A stretch of 39,491 bases of DNA, from the NCBI GenBank assembly GCA_016873615.1, contig VGWX01000016.1:1-39491 (forward strand), written 5' to 3'. The translations under genes and the position numbers were made by a program. Shown here one piece after another: positions 17,335 through 25,304 of this stretch (positions are counted from its first letter, which is position 1; each line of letters begins with the position of its first letter). The stretch comes from Nitrospira sp. (GTDB lineage Bacteria > Nitrospirota > Thermodesulfovibrionia > Thermodesulfovibrionales > SM23-35). The notes under the pieces were generated by a model that saw only the letters and a list, made by a program, of their open reading frames with translations, did not search any database and had not been told where the DNA came from.

Positions 17335-17559
17335 TTAGAATTGCACCTGACAGCGTTTAACACTTTCTCCTTCATTATTTATCCATAGAAGGGTTTTATT
17401 ATTCCTACGGCACCAGTTCTTTACGTCGTTTTCGAACGTAGAGCAGTCTGCAACTACTTCGAGTACATCACCCTTTTTTAATTTTAGAGCCTTAATCGTC
17501 ATCTGAATAGTTGGCTGAGGACATTTCAGGCCTTTAGCATCAAGTAAAGTAATCGGCAT
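17335..17559 (-). CDS. TusA-family sulfur-carrier protein
   Basis: This 74-residue protein has the TusA/SirA/YeeD fold. The sulfur-carrying motif CPxP is Cys13-Pro-Gln-Pro16 in LDAKGLKCPQPTIQM. The second half has the usual GDVLEVVADCSTFENDVKNWCRR block, with two more cysteines. Known members relay persulfide sulfur for tRNA thiolation, molybdopterin synthesis or dissimilatory sulfur metabolism. AAGGAGG lies seven bases before the ATG. It is the first gene of the tusA-binding protein-kinase-regulator run, and its stop codon touches the next start. That linkage is unusual, so its real role here is open. Confidence 0.9.
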   Translation of the reverse strand: MPITLLDAKGLKCPQPTIQMTIKALKLKKGDVLEVVADCSTFENDVKNWCRRNNKTLLWINNEGESVKRCQVQF

Positions 17560-17587
17560 ATAAGAACCTCCTTAAAATTATTTTTTT

Positions 17588-17616
17588 ATTATAGAATATT
17601 ATCAATAGGTTATGAA
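17588..17616 (-). promoter_or_regulatory. Putative promoter of the tusA-sensor operon
   Basis: On the minus strand TTCATA (17616-17611) and a perfect TATAAT (17593-17588) are 17 bases apart. It lies about 30 bp upstream of the tusA start, just before its ribosome binding site. Confidence 0.35.
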
Positions 17617-17753
17617 ATGCTAAATAATTTTAATGAACAAGGCTGCTTCACAAATTATACTCGATATATTGCAATAAATATGCCACTTTTTAGATATTAT
17701 AGGACATGGATTGTTCAGACACTAAGATTATCTCTAATAAAAATATCGTTCCC

Positions 17754-17781
17754 TTGACAGTATAGTGAATATGAATATAAA
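17754..17781 (+). promoter_or_regulatory. Putative sigma70-type promoter of purC
   Basis: A perfect TTGACA (17754-17759) and TATAAA (17776-17781) are separated by 16 bases. The purC ATG follows about 53 bp later, behind AAGGGG. Confidence 0.5.
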
Positions 17782-17834
17782 ATCATCTGCTTTTTAAAAG
17801 CGCCTTTTATTTTAAAAATCAATTAAGGGGTTTT

Positions 17835-18719
17835 ATGGATAAACTAATTTTAACGACAGAGTTCCCTGATGTAACTTTCCTAAAACGCGGCAAGGTAAGG
17901 GATATTTATGACGTCGGTGATCATCTCCTCCTTATCGCTACTGACAGGATATCTGCATTTGATGTTGTTCTGCCGGTTGGGATACCTGGAAAGGGGAGGG
18001 TGCTTACGCAAATATCCATCTACTGGTTTGAACAGATGAAAGACATAATTTCAAATCATATCGAAGCTACGGATTTGAAGGATTTTCCGAAGAGTCTTCA
18101 GAAATACGCTGATATTCTCGAAGGAAGGAGCATGCTTGTTAAGAAGACGGAAACCTTGCCGGTAGAATGTGTGGTAAGAGGTTATCTTTCAGGAAGCGGA
18201 TGGAAGTCATATCAGAAATCCGCAGAAGTATGCGGGATTACACTACCTCCGGGCCTCATAGAATCATCAAGACTTTCAGAGCCAATTTTTACCCCGAGCA
18301 CCAAAGAAGAACAGGGACATGATATTAACATTTCATTCGATGAAGCAACGAAAATAGTAGGCAATGAACTTGCTGAAAAACTCAGGGATATAAGCCTGAA
18401 AATATATTCACAGGCAAGAGAAATAGCAGAAAAGAAGGGCATTATTATAGCGGACACAAAATTCGAATTCGGTTTGTTCAATGGTCAGCTTATGCTTATA
18501 GATGAGCTGTTGACCCCTGACTCATCACGTTTCTGGTCGTTCAAAGACTATTCACCTGGAAAGAGTCAGAACAGCTATGATAAACAGATTGTGCGGGATT
18601 ATCTGCTGACCCTTGATTGGGACAAGACATATCCAGGGCCTGAGTTGCCTGTTGAAATCGTCAATAAGACAGTCGCAAGGTATAAAGAAATACTCAGGAT
18701 CATTACCGGACAGGAATAA
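17835..18719 (+). CDS. purC: SAICAR synthetase (phosphoribosylaminoimidazole-succinocarboxamide synthase)
   Basis: PurC joins aspartate to CAIR using ATP in de novo purine synthesis. The 294-residue length matches the longer PurC type. Recognisable segments are [31 protein letters not shown] near residues 15-46 (a long family block), [17 protein letters not shown], the [11 protein letters not shown] loop, ADTKFEFGL, and the metal-binding [12 protein letters not shown]. It stands alone on the plus strand, with its own likely promoter, and converges on mutS. Identification is firm. Confidence 0.96.
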   Translation: MDKLILTTEFPDVTFLKRGKVRDIYDVGDHLLLIATDRISAFDVVLPVGIPGKGRVLTQISIYWFEQMKDIISNHIEATDLKDFPKSLQKYADILEGRSMLVKKTETLPVECVVRGYLSGSGWKSYQKSAEVCGITLPPGLIESSRLSEPIFTPSTKEEQGHDINISFDEATKIVGNELAEKLRDISLKIYSQAREIAEKKGIIIADTKFEFGLFNGQLMLIDELLTPDSSRFWSFKDYSPGKSQNSYDKQIVRDYLLTLDWDKTYPGPELPVEIVNKTVARYKEILRIITGQE

Positions 18720-18754
18720 GGCTCTTTGCCTTTCTGCGGAATCATTCTTTTTCC

Positions 18755-18816
18755 TGTCATTCCGACTTGTTCGGAATCCTTCTTTTAAGAAAGATTCTCG
18801 ACAAGCGAGAATGACA
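18755..18816. repeat. Nested palindrome (REP/MITE-like) between purC and mutS
   Basis: Two arms, 18755-18778 and 18793-18816, are imperfect reverse complements. Each arm is itself a hairpin: TTCCGA-CTTGT-TCGGAA on the left and ATTCTCG-ACAAG-CGAGAAT on the right. The loops CTTGT and ACAAG are exact complements. The middle contains TTCTTTTAAGAA, also palindromic. The arms differ mainly at stem positions that are compensated within each hairpin, which suggests selection for structure or copying of a structured element. It may also terminate the two convergent genes. Confidence 0.8.
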
Positions 18817-18854
18817 ATGAGTCATTTCCGGATTGTTTTGGCAACTCTTTTTAT

Positions 18855-21431
18855 CTATAGTCCGATCTTCTTTTTGATCTCCGTGAGTTTGCTAAGGGCT
18901 GCTTCCGGAGTCAGTCGTTTCAAATCAAGATTCCTTATTTCTGCAATCACAGAGTCTGCCACAGATGAGAAAAGGTCGAGCTGAACTGTCCCTTTTTTTG
19001 TTTTTCTGTCAGCAAACCTTGGTATTCCTGTCTCATCCAGTTCCTGCTTTTCAAGGTTTGCAAGCACCTCTTTTGCCCTGTTGATAATGCTTTCAGGAAG
19101 TCCTGCGAGTCTCGCAACCTGTATGCCGTAACTCTTGTCGGCAGGTCCTTTTTCGATCTTCCTTAGAAAAATTATCTCGTCGCCCCATTCTTTGACTGAA
19201 ATATTGTAATTCCTGACACCATCATTCGTAAGGGCAAGTTCTGTGAGTTCATTGTAATGAGTTGCAAAGAGCGTTCTTGCTTTTATCTCAGTCAGAATAT
19301 ATTCTGCAACCGCCCATGCTATGCTGATACCGTCAAAGGTGCTTGTGCCTCTGCCTACCTCGTCAAGGAGTATCAGACTCTTTTCAGTCGCATTGTGTGT
19401 AATGTTTGCCACCTCTATCATTTCTACCATGAAAGTGCTTTGTCCTTTTGTGAGAAAATCAGATGCTCCTATCCTTGTGAATATTCGGTCGGCAATGCCT
19501 ATATGTGCGCCTGATGCCGGCACAAAGCTGCCAATCTGGGACATGATGACTATGAGTGCAACCTGTCTCATAAATGTGGATTTCCCGGCCATATTCGGTC
19601 CTGTAATGATAAGGATACGATGATCTTCGGTATCCATATGAATACTGTTAGGGATGAACCTTTCGTTCGAAGATATCCTCTCCAGGACAGGATGTCTTGC
19701 ATCTTCTATGTCTATGATTCCATTGCTGTCAACAGTTGGTTTTACATAGTTATGTCTCTTTGCAACAACAGCAAGGGAGGCAAGGAAATCGACAATGCTG
19801 ATGGCAGACGCTGTTTTAGACAGCAGCGCTGAATCTTCCTGAATTATGTTCAGGATGTCCTGAAAAAGCTGGCATTCAAGATTTTTCAGCCTCTCCTCTG
19901 ATCCAAGGATCTTTGTTTCATATTCCTTGAGTTCAGGAGTTAAAAAACGTTCTCCGCCGACAAGTGTCTGTTTCCTTATATAATGATCAGGCACCATGTG
20001 GAGATTTGTTTTCGTAACTTCGATATAGTAACCATAGACTCTGTTATAACTGACTTTTAATGACGAAATACCGGTTTTCTGCTTTTCTCTCTGCTCCAGC
20101 TCAGTTAGAAAATCCTTGCCCTTCCTTGAAATATTTCGGAGCTCATCAACGTCAGGATTGTATTTATCCTTTATAATCCCGCCATCCCGGATGCTTATCG
20201 GCGGTGAATCAACAATGCTGTTTTCGATTAATTCCCTGATTTCAGGTAATTCGGCAATCGATTCTGAAAGATCACTTAGATAGGGATTTCTGGAGGCTTT
20301 GAGGGCTTTCCTGATTTTCGGCATATTTGCTATAGAGGTCTTTATTGAAATAAGGTCCCTCGCATTTGCGATTTTCGTAAGCACCCTTGAAGAAAGCCTC
20401 TCGATATCCTGTATTTTTCTGAGAGACGTCCTGAGTTCTTCAAGCAGCTCATAATCATCAAGGAGATATTCCACCGCGTCCAACCTCTTCTTTATTTCAT
20501 TAATGTGAATAAGGGGCTTTGCGATAGACGAACGCAGAAATCTTCCACCCATTGGAGTGATGGTTTCATCGAGAATTGAAAGGAGTGAGCCCTCGCCTGA
20601 CCTGTCATTGAGATTATGGGTCAGTTCAAGGTTGCGCTGTGTTGTCGCGTCTAGAAACATGTGCGAATCCTGTCTTAATGTTGCTATCCTTTTAAGAACG
20701 AATGAATTTTTTTGTGTAGCTTCGAGGTAACTGACAAGGGCGCCTGCAGCAGATATTGCAGCATTCATTCCATCACATCCAAACCCGTCAAGGGATGATA
20801 CCTTCAGATGGCGCAATAGAGTCTTGTATGCTTCTGAGTAATCAAAATACCAGTCTTCGTAAGGAGATATATAAAAACTGTTCAGAGCTTCTTTGTAGTG
20901 GATATTATCCCTGATACTCTGAGGTATCAGTATTTCTCTCGGTTCAAACCGGCACATCTCATCCTCAATATTTTCATCTGTCTCATAAATTATGAACTCT
21001 CCGGTGGAGATATCCGCTGCTGCTATGCCATACCTGTTTCCTGATGGGAAAAAGCTGATGATATAGGAATTTTCCTTTGGATTTTCAGGCGCAAACGTTC
21101 CGGGTGTGATTACCCTCACAACATCTCTTTCAACAATACCCTTTGCTTCTTTGGGATCTTCAAGCTGCTCGCATATTGCAACCTTATGGCCGGCCTTGAT
21201 CAGCTTTGCTATGTAAGATTCTGAAGCAAAATACGGGATGCCGCACATCGGCACCGGATCGTCCTTTGATTTATCCCTTGTTGTGAGGGCTATCTGCAGG
21301 ATCCTGGAGGCCTTTTCAGCATCCTCCCCGAACATCTCATAAAAATCACCAAGTCTGAAAAATACGATTGCATCTTTATATTTTTCTTTGACGCCTAAAT
21401 ATTGTTTCATTAAAGGAGTAAGTTCAGACAT
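18855..21431 (-). CDS. mutS: DNA mismatch repair protein MutS
   Basis: MutS recognises mismatches and small loops and starts repair with MutL. The protein has about 858 residues, normal for MutS1. The N-terminal mismatch-binding domain includes FFRLGDFYEMFGEDA, with the Phe-x-Glu mismatch wedge. The connector, lever and clamp domains follow. The C-terminal ATPase has Walker A GPNMAGKSTFMRQ near residue 610, the signature STFMVEM, Walker B LLDEVGRGTSTFDG and ATHYNELTEL. I prefer the ATG giving MSELTPLMKQYL; an ATG seven codons upstream (21452) is possible. Neither has an obvious ribosome binding site. No mutL is in the window. Confidence 0.96.
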   Translation of the reverse strand: MSELTPLMKQYLGVKEKYKDAIVFFRLGDFYEMFGEDAEKASRILQIALTTRDKSKDDPVPMCGIPYFASESYIAKLIKAGHKVAICEQLEDPKEAKGIVERDVVRVITPGTFAPENPKENSYIISFFPSGNRYGIAAADISTGEFIIYETDENIEDEMCRFEPREILIPQSIRDNIHYKEALNSFYISPYEDWYFDYSEAYKTLLRHLKVSSLDGFGCDGMNAAISAAGALVSYLEATQKNSFVLKRIATLRQDSHMFLDATTQRNLELTHNLNDRSGEGSLLSILDETITPMGGRFLRSSIAKPLIHINEIKKRLDAVEYLLDDYELLEELRTSLRKIQDIERLSSRVLTKIANARDLISIKTSIANMPKIRKALKASRNPYLSDLSESIAELPEIRELIENSIVDSPPISIRDGGIIKDKYNPDVDELRNISRKGKDFLTELEQREKQKTGISSLKVSYNRVYGYYIEVTKTNLHMVPDHYIRKQTLVGGERFLTPELKEYETKILGSEERLKNLECQLFQDILNIIQEDSALLSKTASAISIVDFLASLAVVAKRHNYVKPTVDSNGIIDIEDARHPVLERISSNERFIPNSIHMDTEDHRILIITGPNMAGKSTFMRQVALIVIMSQIGSFVPASGAHIGIADRIFTRIGASDFLTKGQSTFMVEMIEVANITHNATEKSLILLDEVGRGTSTFDGISIAWAVAEYILTEIKARTLFATHYNELTELALTNDGVRNYNISVKEWGDEIIFLRKIEKGPADKSYGIQVARLAGLPESIINRAKEVLANLEKQELDETGIPRFADRKTKKGTVQLDLFSSVADSVIAEIRNLDLKRLTPEAALSKLTEIKKKIGL

Positions 21432-21452
21432 AAGACTATTATTTAATATCAT

Positions 21453-21783
21453 CAGTCAATGAAAGTGCAATATGGAAAATCATACTTTTCCAACAGGCCT
21501 TGCAGTTGGCCATTCAGTTCAGTGTCCTTACTCTATTGATGCTTACACAAAATCATGCCTGACAGAGAGGGACTCTTTGGCAGAGAACGCTCCATCATAA
21601 AGGCTTCGCCTGAGACTGTTTATCTAAACGTTGCATAAAAATAGCTTAAAATCGTCGAGGCTGACTGGGCAGGTTAACAGGTTTAAAACCCCCGGAATAT
21701 TGCAGAACCGGATTGCATTATTGTTTTGAAATTAATGAGGGGAGGGTGATGGCAATATTCCCTCCCCTATAGGAAGGAAATAT
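21453..21783. other. Intergenic region upstream of mutS
   Basis: These 331 bp carry no convincing gene. Near 21738-21768 there is a strong hairpin at the end of the rhodanese gene. The rest should hold the mutS promoter, but I cannot point to clear hexamers. Confidence 0.5.
21738..21768 (-). terminator. Terminator-like hairpin after the rhodanese gene
   Basis: AGGGGAGGG (21738-21746) and CCCTCCCCT (21760-21768) form a perfect nine-base GC-rich stem with a 13-base loop, 15 bases after the rhodanese stop. The downstream side is AT-rich rather than a pure T-run, so it may be a moderate terminator or a transcript-stabilising hairpin. Confidence 0.55.
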
Positions 21784-22299
21784 CTATTTTGCTTTCTCTA
21801 CCGTATAATCAGCTTCTCCCCATGCTTTAATGCCGCCGGGATATCTGTAAACGTTCTTATAGCCCATTTTGGTAGCCCACATAGCGCCGTTATGACTCCT
21901 GCCGCATTTTGTGAAACCACAGTAAATTACAATGAGCCGGTCTTTGTTTGACCCGAGCATTTCCTGAAAAGCAGCCTTTGTCTTATCATCGAGATTTGCA
22001 ACCTCTTTTATCGGAAATTCAAACTGGACTGCGCCGGGAATATGCTCTTTTTTGTAACTGTCTTCATAAGGCATGGTATCAATGATGAGCATATCTTTCT
22101 TTGAATCTATCCAGCCCTTCAGTTCCTCAGTAGATACGATTTTGTAGCCACCCTTCATAACTTCTTTTGTAAGATTCACAGCGGTCTTTTCTGTTTCCAG
22201 TTCCTTACCTCCCCATGCAGCCATACCGTTATCGGCTATTGTTACAAGTAAAGCACAGCATAAACACAAAACCCATAGAAAATTCTTACTGCATTTCAT
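21784..22299 (-). CDS. Exported rhodanese-domain protein
   Basis: This 171-residue protein has a signal peptide (hydrophobic stretch about residues 6-22, cleavage probably near GMA-A) and a single rhodanese domain. The domain begins near STEELKGWID and includes LIIDTMPYEDSYKKEHIPGA. The active-site loop is YCGFTKCGRS, with the catalytic cysteine probably Cys127 and a second Cys132 able to form a disulfide. It may handle sulfane sulfur in the periplasm. I start it at the ATG preceded by AGGAGG; the open frame extends 17 codons further upstream without that support. It lies 25 nt downstream of the MauE/DoxX-like gene, suggesting a two-gene operon. Confidence 0.87.
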   Translation of the reverse strand: MKCSKNFLWVLCLCCALLVTIADNGMAAWGGKELETEKTAVNLTKEVMKGGYKIVSTEELKGWIDSKKDMLIIDTMPYEDSYKKEHIPGAVQFEFPIKEVANLDDKTKAAFQEMLGSNKDRLIVIYCGFTKCGRSHNGAMWATKMGYKNVYRYPGGIKAWGEADYTVEKAK

Positions 22300-22324
22300 A
22301 AAAATTCCTCCTTTTATTTTTTTA

Positions 22325-22804
22325 TTATGAACGACCTGGATTTGTTTCATATTTGATACGCTTATATACGTAAAGATAGCATGCTGCCAATATCATGAAG
22401 AGATCACGGAACAATGCCTGTTTCAGACTATTGCGAGCGCTAATCTCATCAGTGCTGAAACAACCGCAATCTATATCCATATCATTGAAGATTCCGTACC
22501 CCAGGACCATGACAAAAAATACGAGAAGGTTGAAGATAACCATAAGGCTGCCTCTGATATTCAGCACAAGGCCCAGGCCGGCAAGGAATTCTACGGCAGG
22601 CAATCCGATAGCAACAACAGGCAGCAGGCTATCGGGCACTATATCATATTGGGAAATAACCTTTGCAAAAGCCTTGGGGTCAATCAGCTTTATAAAGCCC
22701 GCATAGATAAAAATAGAACCTATTACAAACCTTATAGTGAGATCAAGCTTTGATGAAAGAAGAACTTTTTTTATGGTATTGAGCATATTTTTGTGCAAGA
22801 TCAT
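22325..22804 (-). CDS. MauE/DoxX-like integral membrane protein
   Basis: This 159-residue protein has about four membrane helices: roughly residues 24-42, 58-80 (including AVEFLAGLGLVLNI), 86-105 and 130-148. A DMDIDCGCF motif near residue 112 is the hallmark of the MauE branch of the DoxX/DoxD superfamily, whose paired cysteines are thought to pass electrons between the membrane and periplasmic thiol proteins. The adjacent exported rhodanese is a plausible partner. The start is uncertain between ATGs at 22804 and 22786, and no strong ribosome binding site is seen. Confidence 0.8.
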   Translation of the reverse strand: MILHKNMLNTIKKVLLSSKLDLTIRFVIGSIFIYAGFIKLIDPKAFAKVISQYDIVPDSLLPVVAIGLPAVEFLAGLGLVLNIRGSLMVIFNLLVFFVMVLGYGIFNDMDIDCGCFSTDEISARNSLKQALFRDLFMILAACYLYVYKRIKYETNPGRS

Positions 22805-22936
22805 AATATCTTATCGTAACATGCTATCTCTCTTGAATTAATTATCTATTGAATCAAAACTATAAATCCAATAGTTAATTTAAATGTAAAGAAACGGTCG
22901 GATAGATTTTACCTATATTCAGATTCCATTGATTAA

Positions 22937-22965
22937 TTGAAATTATATTTTGTAAGAATTATGAT
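22937..22965 (+). promoter_or_regulatory. Putative promoter of hypC
   Basis: TTGAAA (22937-22942) and TATGAT (22960-22965) are 17 bases apart, 36 bp before the hypC start. A second -10-like TATAAT overlaps at 22965-22970. Confidence 0.4.
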
Positions 22966-23001
22966 ATAATTAATTATGAATAATAAGTGAAGGAGTGTAT
23001 T

Positions 23002-23292
23002 ATGTGTCTTGGGATACCGTCAAAGATTATCAGCATCGAAAATTTAAAGGCGACTATTGATGTTTATGGCGCACGGCGCGATATAAGCCTTATGCTTTTG
23101 GAAAATGAAGTCCAGGTCGGGGACTATGTTATAGTACACGCCGGGTTTGCGATTCAAAAGCTGCAGGAGGATGTCGCAAAGGAAACGCTTGGATATTTCA
23201 ATCAATACCTCGAAGCGCTTGACGCTGAAGGATTCTCTCAGCAACCTGCAACAAAGACTAAGAAAAAAACGAAAAAAAGAGTTAACGCTTAA
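23002..23292 (+). CDS. hypC: HypC/HybG/HupF-family hydrogenase maturation chaperone
   Basis: The product has 96 residues and starts MCLGIPSKI, the family N-terminus in which Cys2 binds the iron-cyanide precursor of the [NiFe]-hydrogenase site. The fold continues with VGDYVIVHAGFAIQKL. I chose the ATG at 23002 because the MCLGIP start is invariant and AAGGAG lies seven bases before it; an earlier in-frame ATG is inside that region. The C-terminus has an unusual lysine-rich tail (KTKKKTKKR). No hydrogenase, hypD or hypE genes are in the window, so its partners must be encoded elsewhere. Confidence 0.9.
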   Translation: MCLGIPSKIISIENLKATIDVYGARRDISLMLLENEVQVGDYVIVHAGFAIQKLQEDVAKETLGYFNQYLEALDAEGFSQQPATKTKKKTKKRVNA

Positions 23293-23425
23293 AAATATTC
23301 TTCTTAATATCTGTTTTTTTCAGATCTGCCAAAAGCTCTTTTCAAATATCCCTGTCTTGTAATGGATCATTTTTTTATGGTAATCTCCTTTACGATAATC
23401 ATCCTGAAAAAGAAAAGGTTTATGC

Positions 23426-23977
23426 ATGGTAAAGAATGACCGCTGGATAAAAGAAATGTCACGCAAGGGTATGATAAAACCCTTTAATAAAGATCAGATC
23501 AGAAAAGGTGTTATTTCATATGGCGTGAGCTCATACGGATATGATATGAGAATTGCCAATGAGTTCAAGATTTTTACGAGTGCAAATAACACTGTTATAG
23601 ATCCAAAAAGTTTTGATACGAACAGTTTTGTTGATTTCAGAGGCGATGCCTGTTTTGTGCCCCCAAATTCCTTTGTGCTTGGAAGGTCTGTTGAATATTT
23701 CAGGATACCCAGAGATGTGCTTGTTATATGTCTCGGAAAATCTACATATGCACGATGCGGGATAGTGGTTAATGTAACACCGCTTGAACCTGAATGGGAA
23801 GGATATGTGACAATAGAAATATCAAATACAGGCCCATTGCCTGCCAAGATTTATTCAAACGAAGGAATAGCGCAATTAATTTTCATTCAGGGTTCAGAAG
23901 GTTGTGAAAAATCCTATGCTGATAAAAAGGGTAAATATCAGGCCCAGAAAAAAATTACTTTGGCCAGGATCAAGTGA
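23426..23977 (+). CDS. dcd: dCTP deaminase
   Basis: Dcd deaminates dCTP to dUTP for thymidylate synthesis; some homologues also hydrolyse dUTP. The 183-residue protein has the trimeric dUTPase-like fold. Landmarks are [14 protein letters not shown] near residue 30, the [10 protein letters not shown] motif near residue 104, and [20 protein letters not shown] with the catalytic glutamate. The C-terminus has [10 protein letters not shown] and a YQAQK tail. It is coupled to pyrF: the stop overlaps the GTG that opens pyrF. Confidence 0.95.
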   Translation: MVKNDRWIKEMSRKGMIKPFNKDQIRKGVISYGVSSYGYDMRIANEFKIFTSANNTVIDPKSFDTNSFVDFRGDACFVPPNSFVLGRSVEYFRIPRDVLVICLGKSTYARCGIVVNVTPLEPEWEGYVTIEISNTGPLPAKIYSNEGIAQLIFIQGSEGCEKSYADKKGKYQAQKKITLARIK

Positions 23978-24702
23978 ATGTCATGTCAGTGAGCGACAGA
24001 TTAATACTTGCCCTTGATGTTCATGAACATAATTATGCCTTGGAACTTGTCGATAAATTCAGCGATTACATTAATATATATAAAGTAGGACTTGAGCTTT
24101 TTAGTTCATGTGGACCTCAGATAGTTGAGGATATACACAGAAAAGGGAAGAAGGTTTTTCTTGATCTGAAATTTCATGATATTCCAAATACTGTTTCAAA
24201 AGCTGCAGTTGCTCTAACGAGACTTGGAGTGCATATGTTTAATGTACATGCTTCAGGCGGCCTTGAGATGATGAAAAAATGTAAAGACAGCATTGTTGAG
24301 GTATGTCTTAAAGAAAACATGGAAAGGCCAAAAATACTTGGGGTTACAGTCCTTACAAGCCTGTCGAGGGAGATTCTCAGAGATGAACTCGGTATCCAGT
24401 ACGGACTCAGGACTCACGTCAGACATTTATCAGCGCTTGCCCTGAAAGCCGGCCTTGACGGCGTTGTCGCATCTGCCCGTGAAGTTGAAGTTATAAGAAA
24501 TCATTGCGGAAAGGGATTCTTAATAGTAACCCCCGGCATCAGACCTTCATGGACTCCGCCCGATGACCAGAAGAGAACAATGACTCCTAAAGAGGCGATT
24601 AGGGAAGGGTCGGATTATCTTGTGCTGGGGCGTGCCGTAATGCAGCAGCCTGACCCATTAAAGGCTATCGAGTTAATATCGCTTGAAATGCTTTCAGCCT
24701 GA
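23974..24702 (+). CDS. pyrF: Orotidine 5'-phosphate decarboxylase
   Basis: PyrF makes UMP from OMP, the last step of de novo pyrimidine synthesis. The 242-residue TIM barrel shows LALDVHEH at the N-terminus, the catalytic [10 protein letters not shown] (Lys near residue 66 with its aspartates), VHASGG, VTPGIRP and the phosphate-binding YLVLGRAV. The start is either the GTG at 23974, overlapping the dcd stop as GTGA, or the ATG at 23983. Pairing with dcd gives a small pyrimidine operon. Confidence 0.95.
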   Translation: MNVMSVSDRLILALDVHEHNYALELVDKFSDYINIYKVGLELFSSCGPQIVEDIHRKGKKVFLDLKFHDIPNTVSKAAVALTRLGVHMFNVHASGGLEMMKKCKDSIVEVCLKENMERPKILGVTVLTSLSREILRDELGIQYGLRTHVRHLSALALKAGLDGVVASAREVEVIRNHCGKGFLIVTPGIRPSWTPPDDQKRTMTPKEAIREGSDYLVLGRAVMQQPDPLKAIELISLEMLSA

Positions 24703-24715
24703 TATAAGAAAACAA

Positions 24716-25111
24716 TCACAGCATACCGAGCAAATTGAGTTTTCCGTCCAGTATTTTGAGTCCTGCCAAGGTTGCAGGCGCATCTGTTTTATTCTTGACC
24801 CACATAACCTGAGCTTTGATAAGGGTGTTCTTTACTGCAAAGTTAAAAGTATCACCAACAGGCAGTAATGCATTTTCAAATATCTGTAACCGAATGCCTT
24901 TTTGAGAAAAATCTGCTGTACTTGCGTTCAATGCTCTTTTTCCATAAGTTAACGCGACAGGCAGTTCCTTTTTTATACGAACTCCGTCCCTTTTTTCAAC
25001 CCCATATCTTCCGCTGAATATAATCCCGCAGTAAGGACATGGCCTGAAATCATTAACTGCAGCGCTGTATGAATCCCTTTTGCAGGCAGGACAATCAAGT
25101 CTTAATATCAC
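24716..25111 (-). CDS. PilZ-domain protein with N-terminal zinc ribbon
   Basis: The protein has 131 residues. The first 30 hold CPAC and CPYC pairs (a zinc ribbon), and the rest is a PilZ domain. The c-di-GMP signatures are RDGVR (RxxxR) near residues 41-45 and DFSQKG, the (D/N)xSxxG motif, about 22 residues later. The start is a GTG four bases after GAGGAGG. The zinc ribbon fusion is unusual for PilZ and could mediate nucleic-acid or protein contact. It converges with pyrF, leaving 13 bp between stops. Confidence 0.85.
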   Translation of the reverse strand: MILRLDCPACKRDSYSAAVNDFRPCPYCGIIFSGRYGVEKRDGVRIKKELPVALTYGKRALNASTADFSQKGIRLQIFENALLPVGDTFNFAVKNTLIKAQVMWVKNKTDAPATLAGLKILDGKLNLLGML

Positions 25112-25187
25112 GGTTCCTCCTCATATAGATTATTGATTACTGAGATTATCATAAAATAGAAATAATTGGTATCAGTAAAAATACATA

Positions 25188-25213
25188 TTTCTGTAGTATT
25201 TTTCCTACAGAAA
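25188..25213. promoter_or_regulatory. Perfect 9-bp inverted repeat upstream of trpE
   Basis: TTTCTGTAG (25188-25196) and CTACAGAAA (25205-25213) are exact complements with an eight-base spacer. It lies between the divergent zinc-ribbon PilZ gene and trpE, 92 bp before trpE. It could be a repressor operator or an RNA hairpin; nothing ties it to a named regulator. Confidence 0.35.
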
Positions 25214-25304
25214 TTGCCTGAAAAATAAAGGAAAAAATGATGGTTTGCCAATTATGCTATAGTATCTTTTATTGCTGAATTTGTATTGGCATTAACCTTA
25301 ATAA

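Noticed and set aside
25237-25278. Possible 13-residue leader peptide upstream of trpE (AAAGGA followed by ATG ATG)
   Set aside because: It has no tryptophan codons, so it cannot serve as a classical trp attenuator; it is probably chance.
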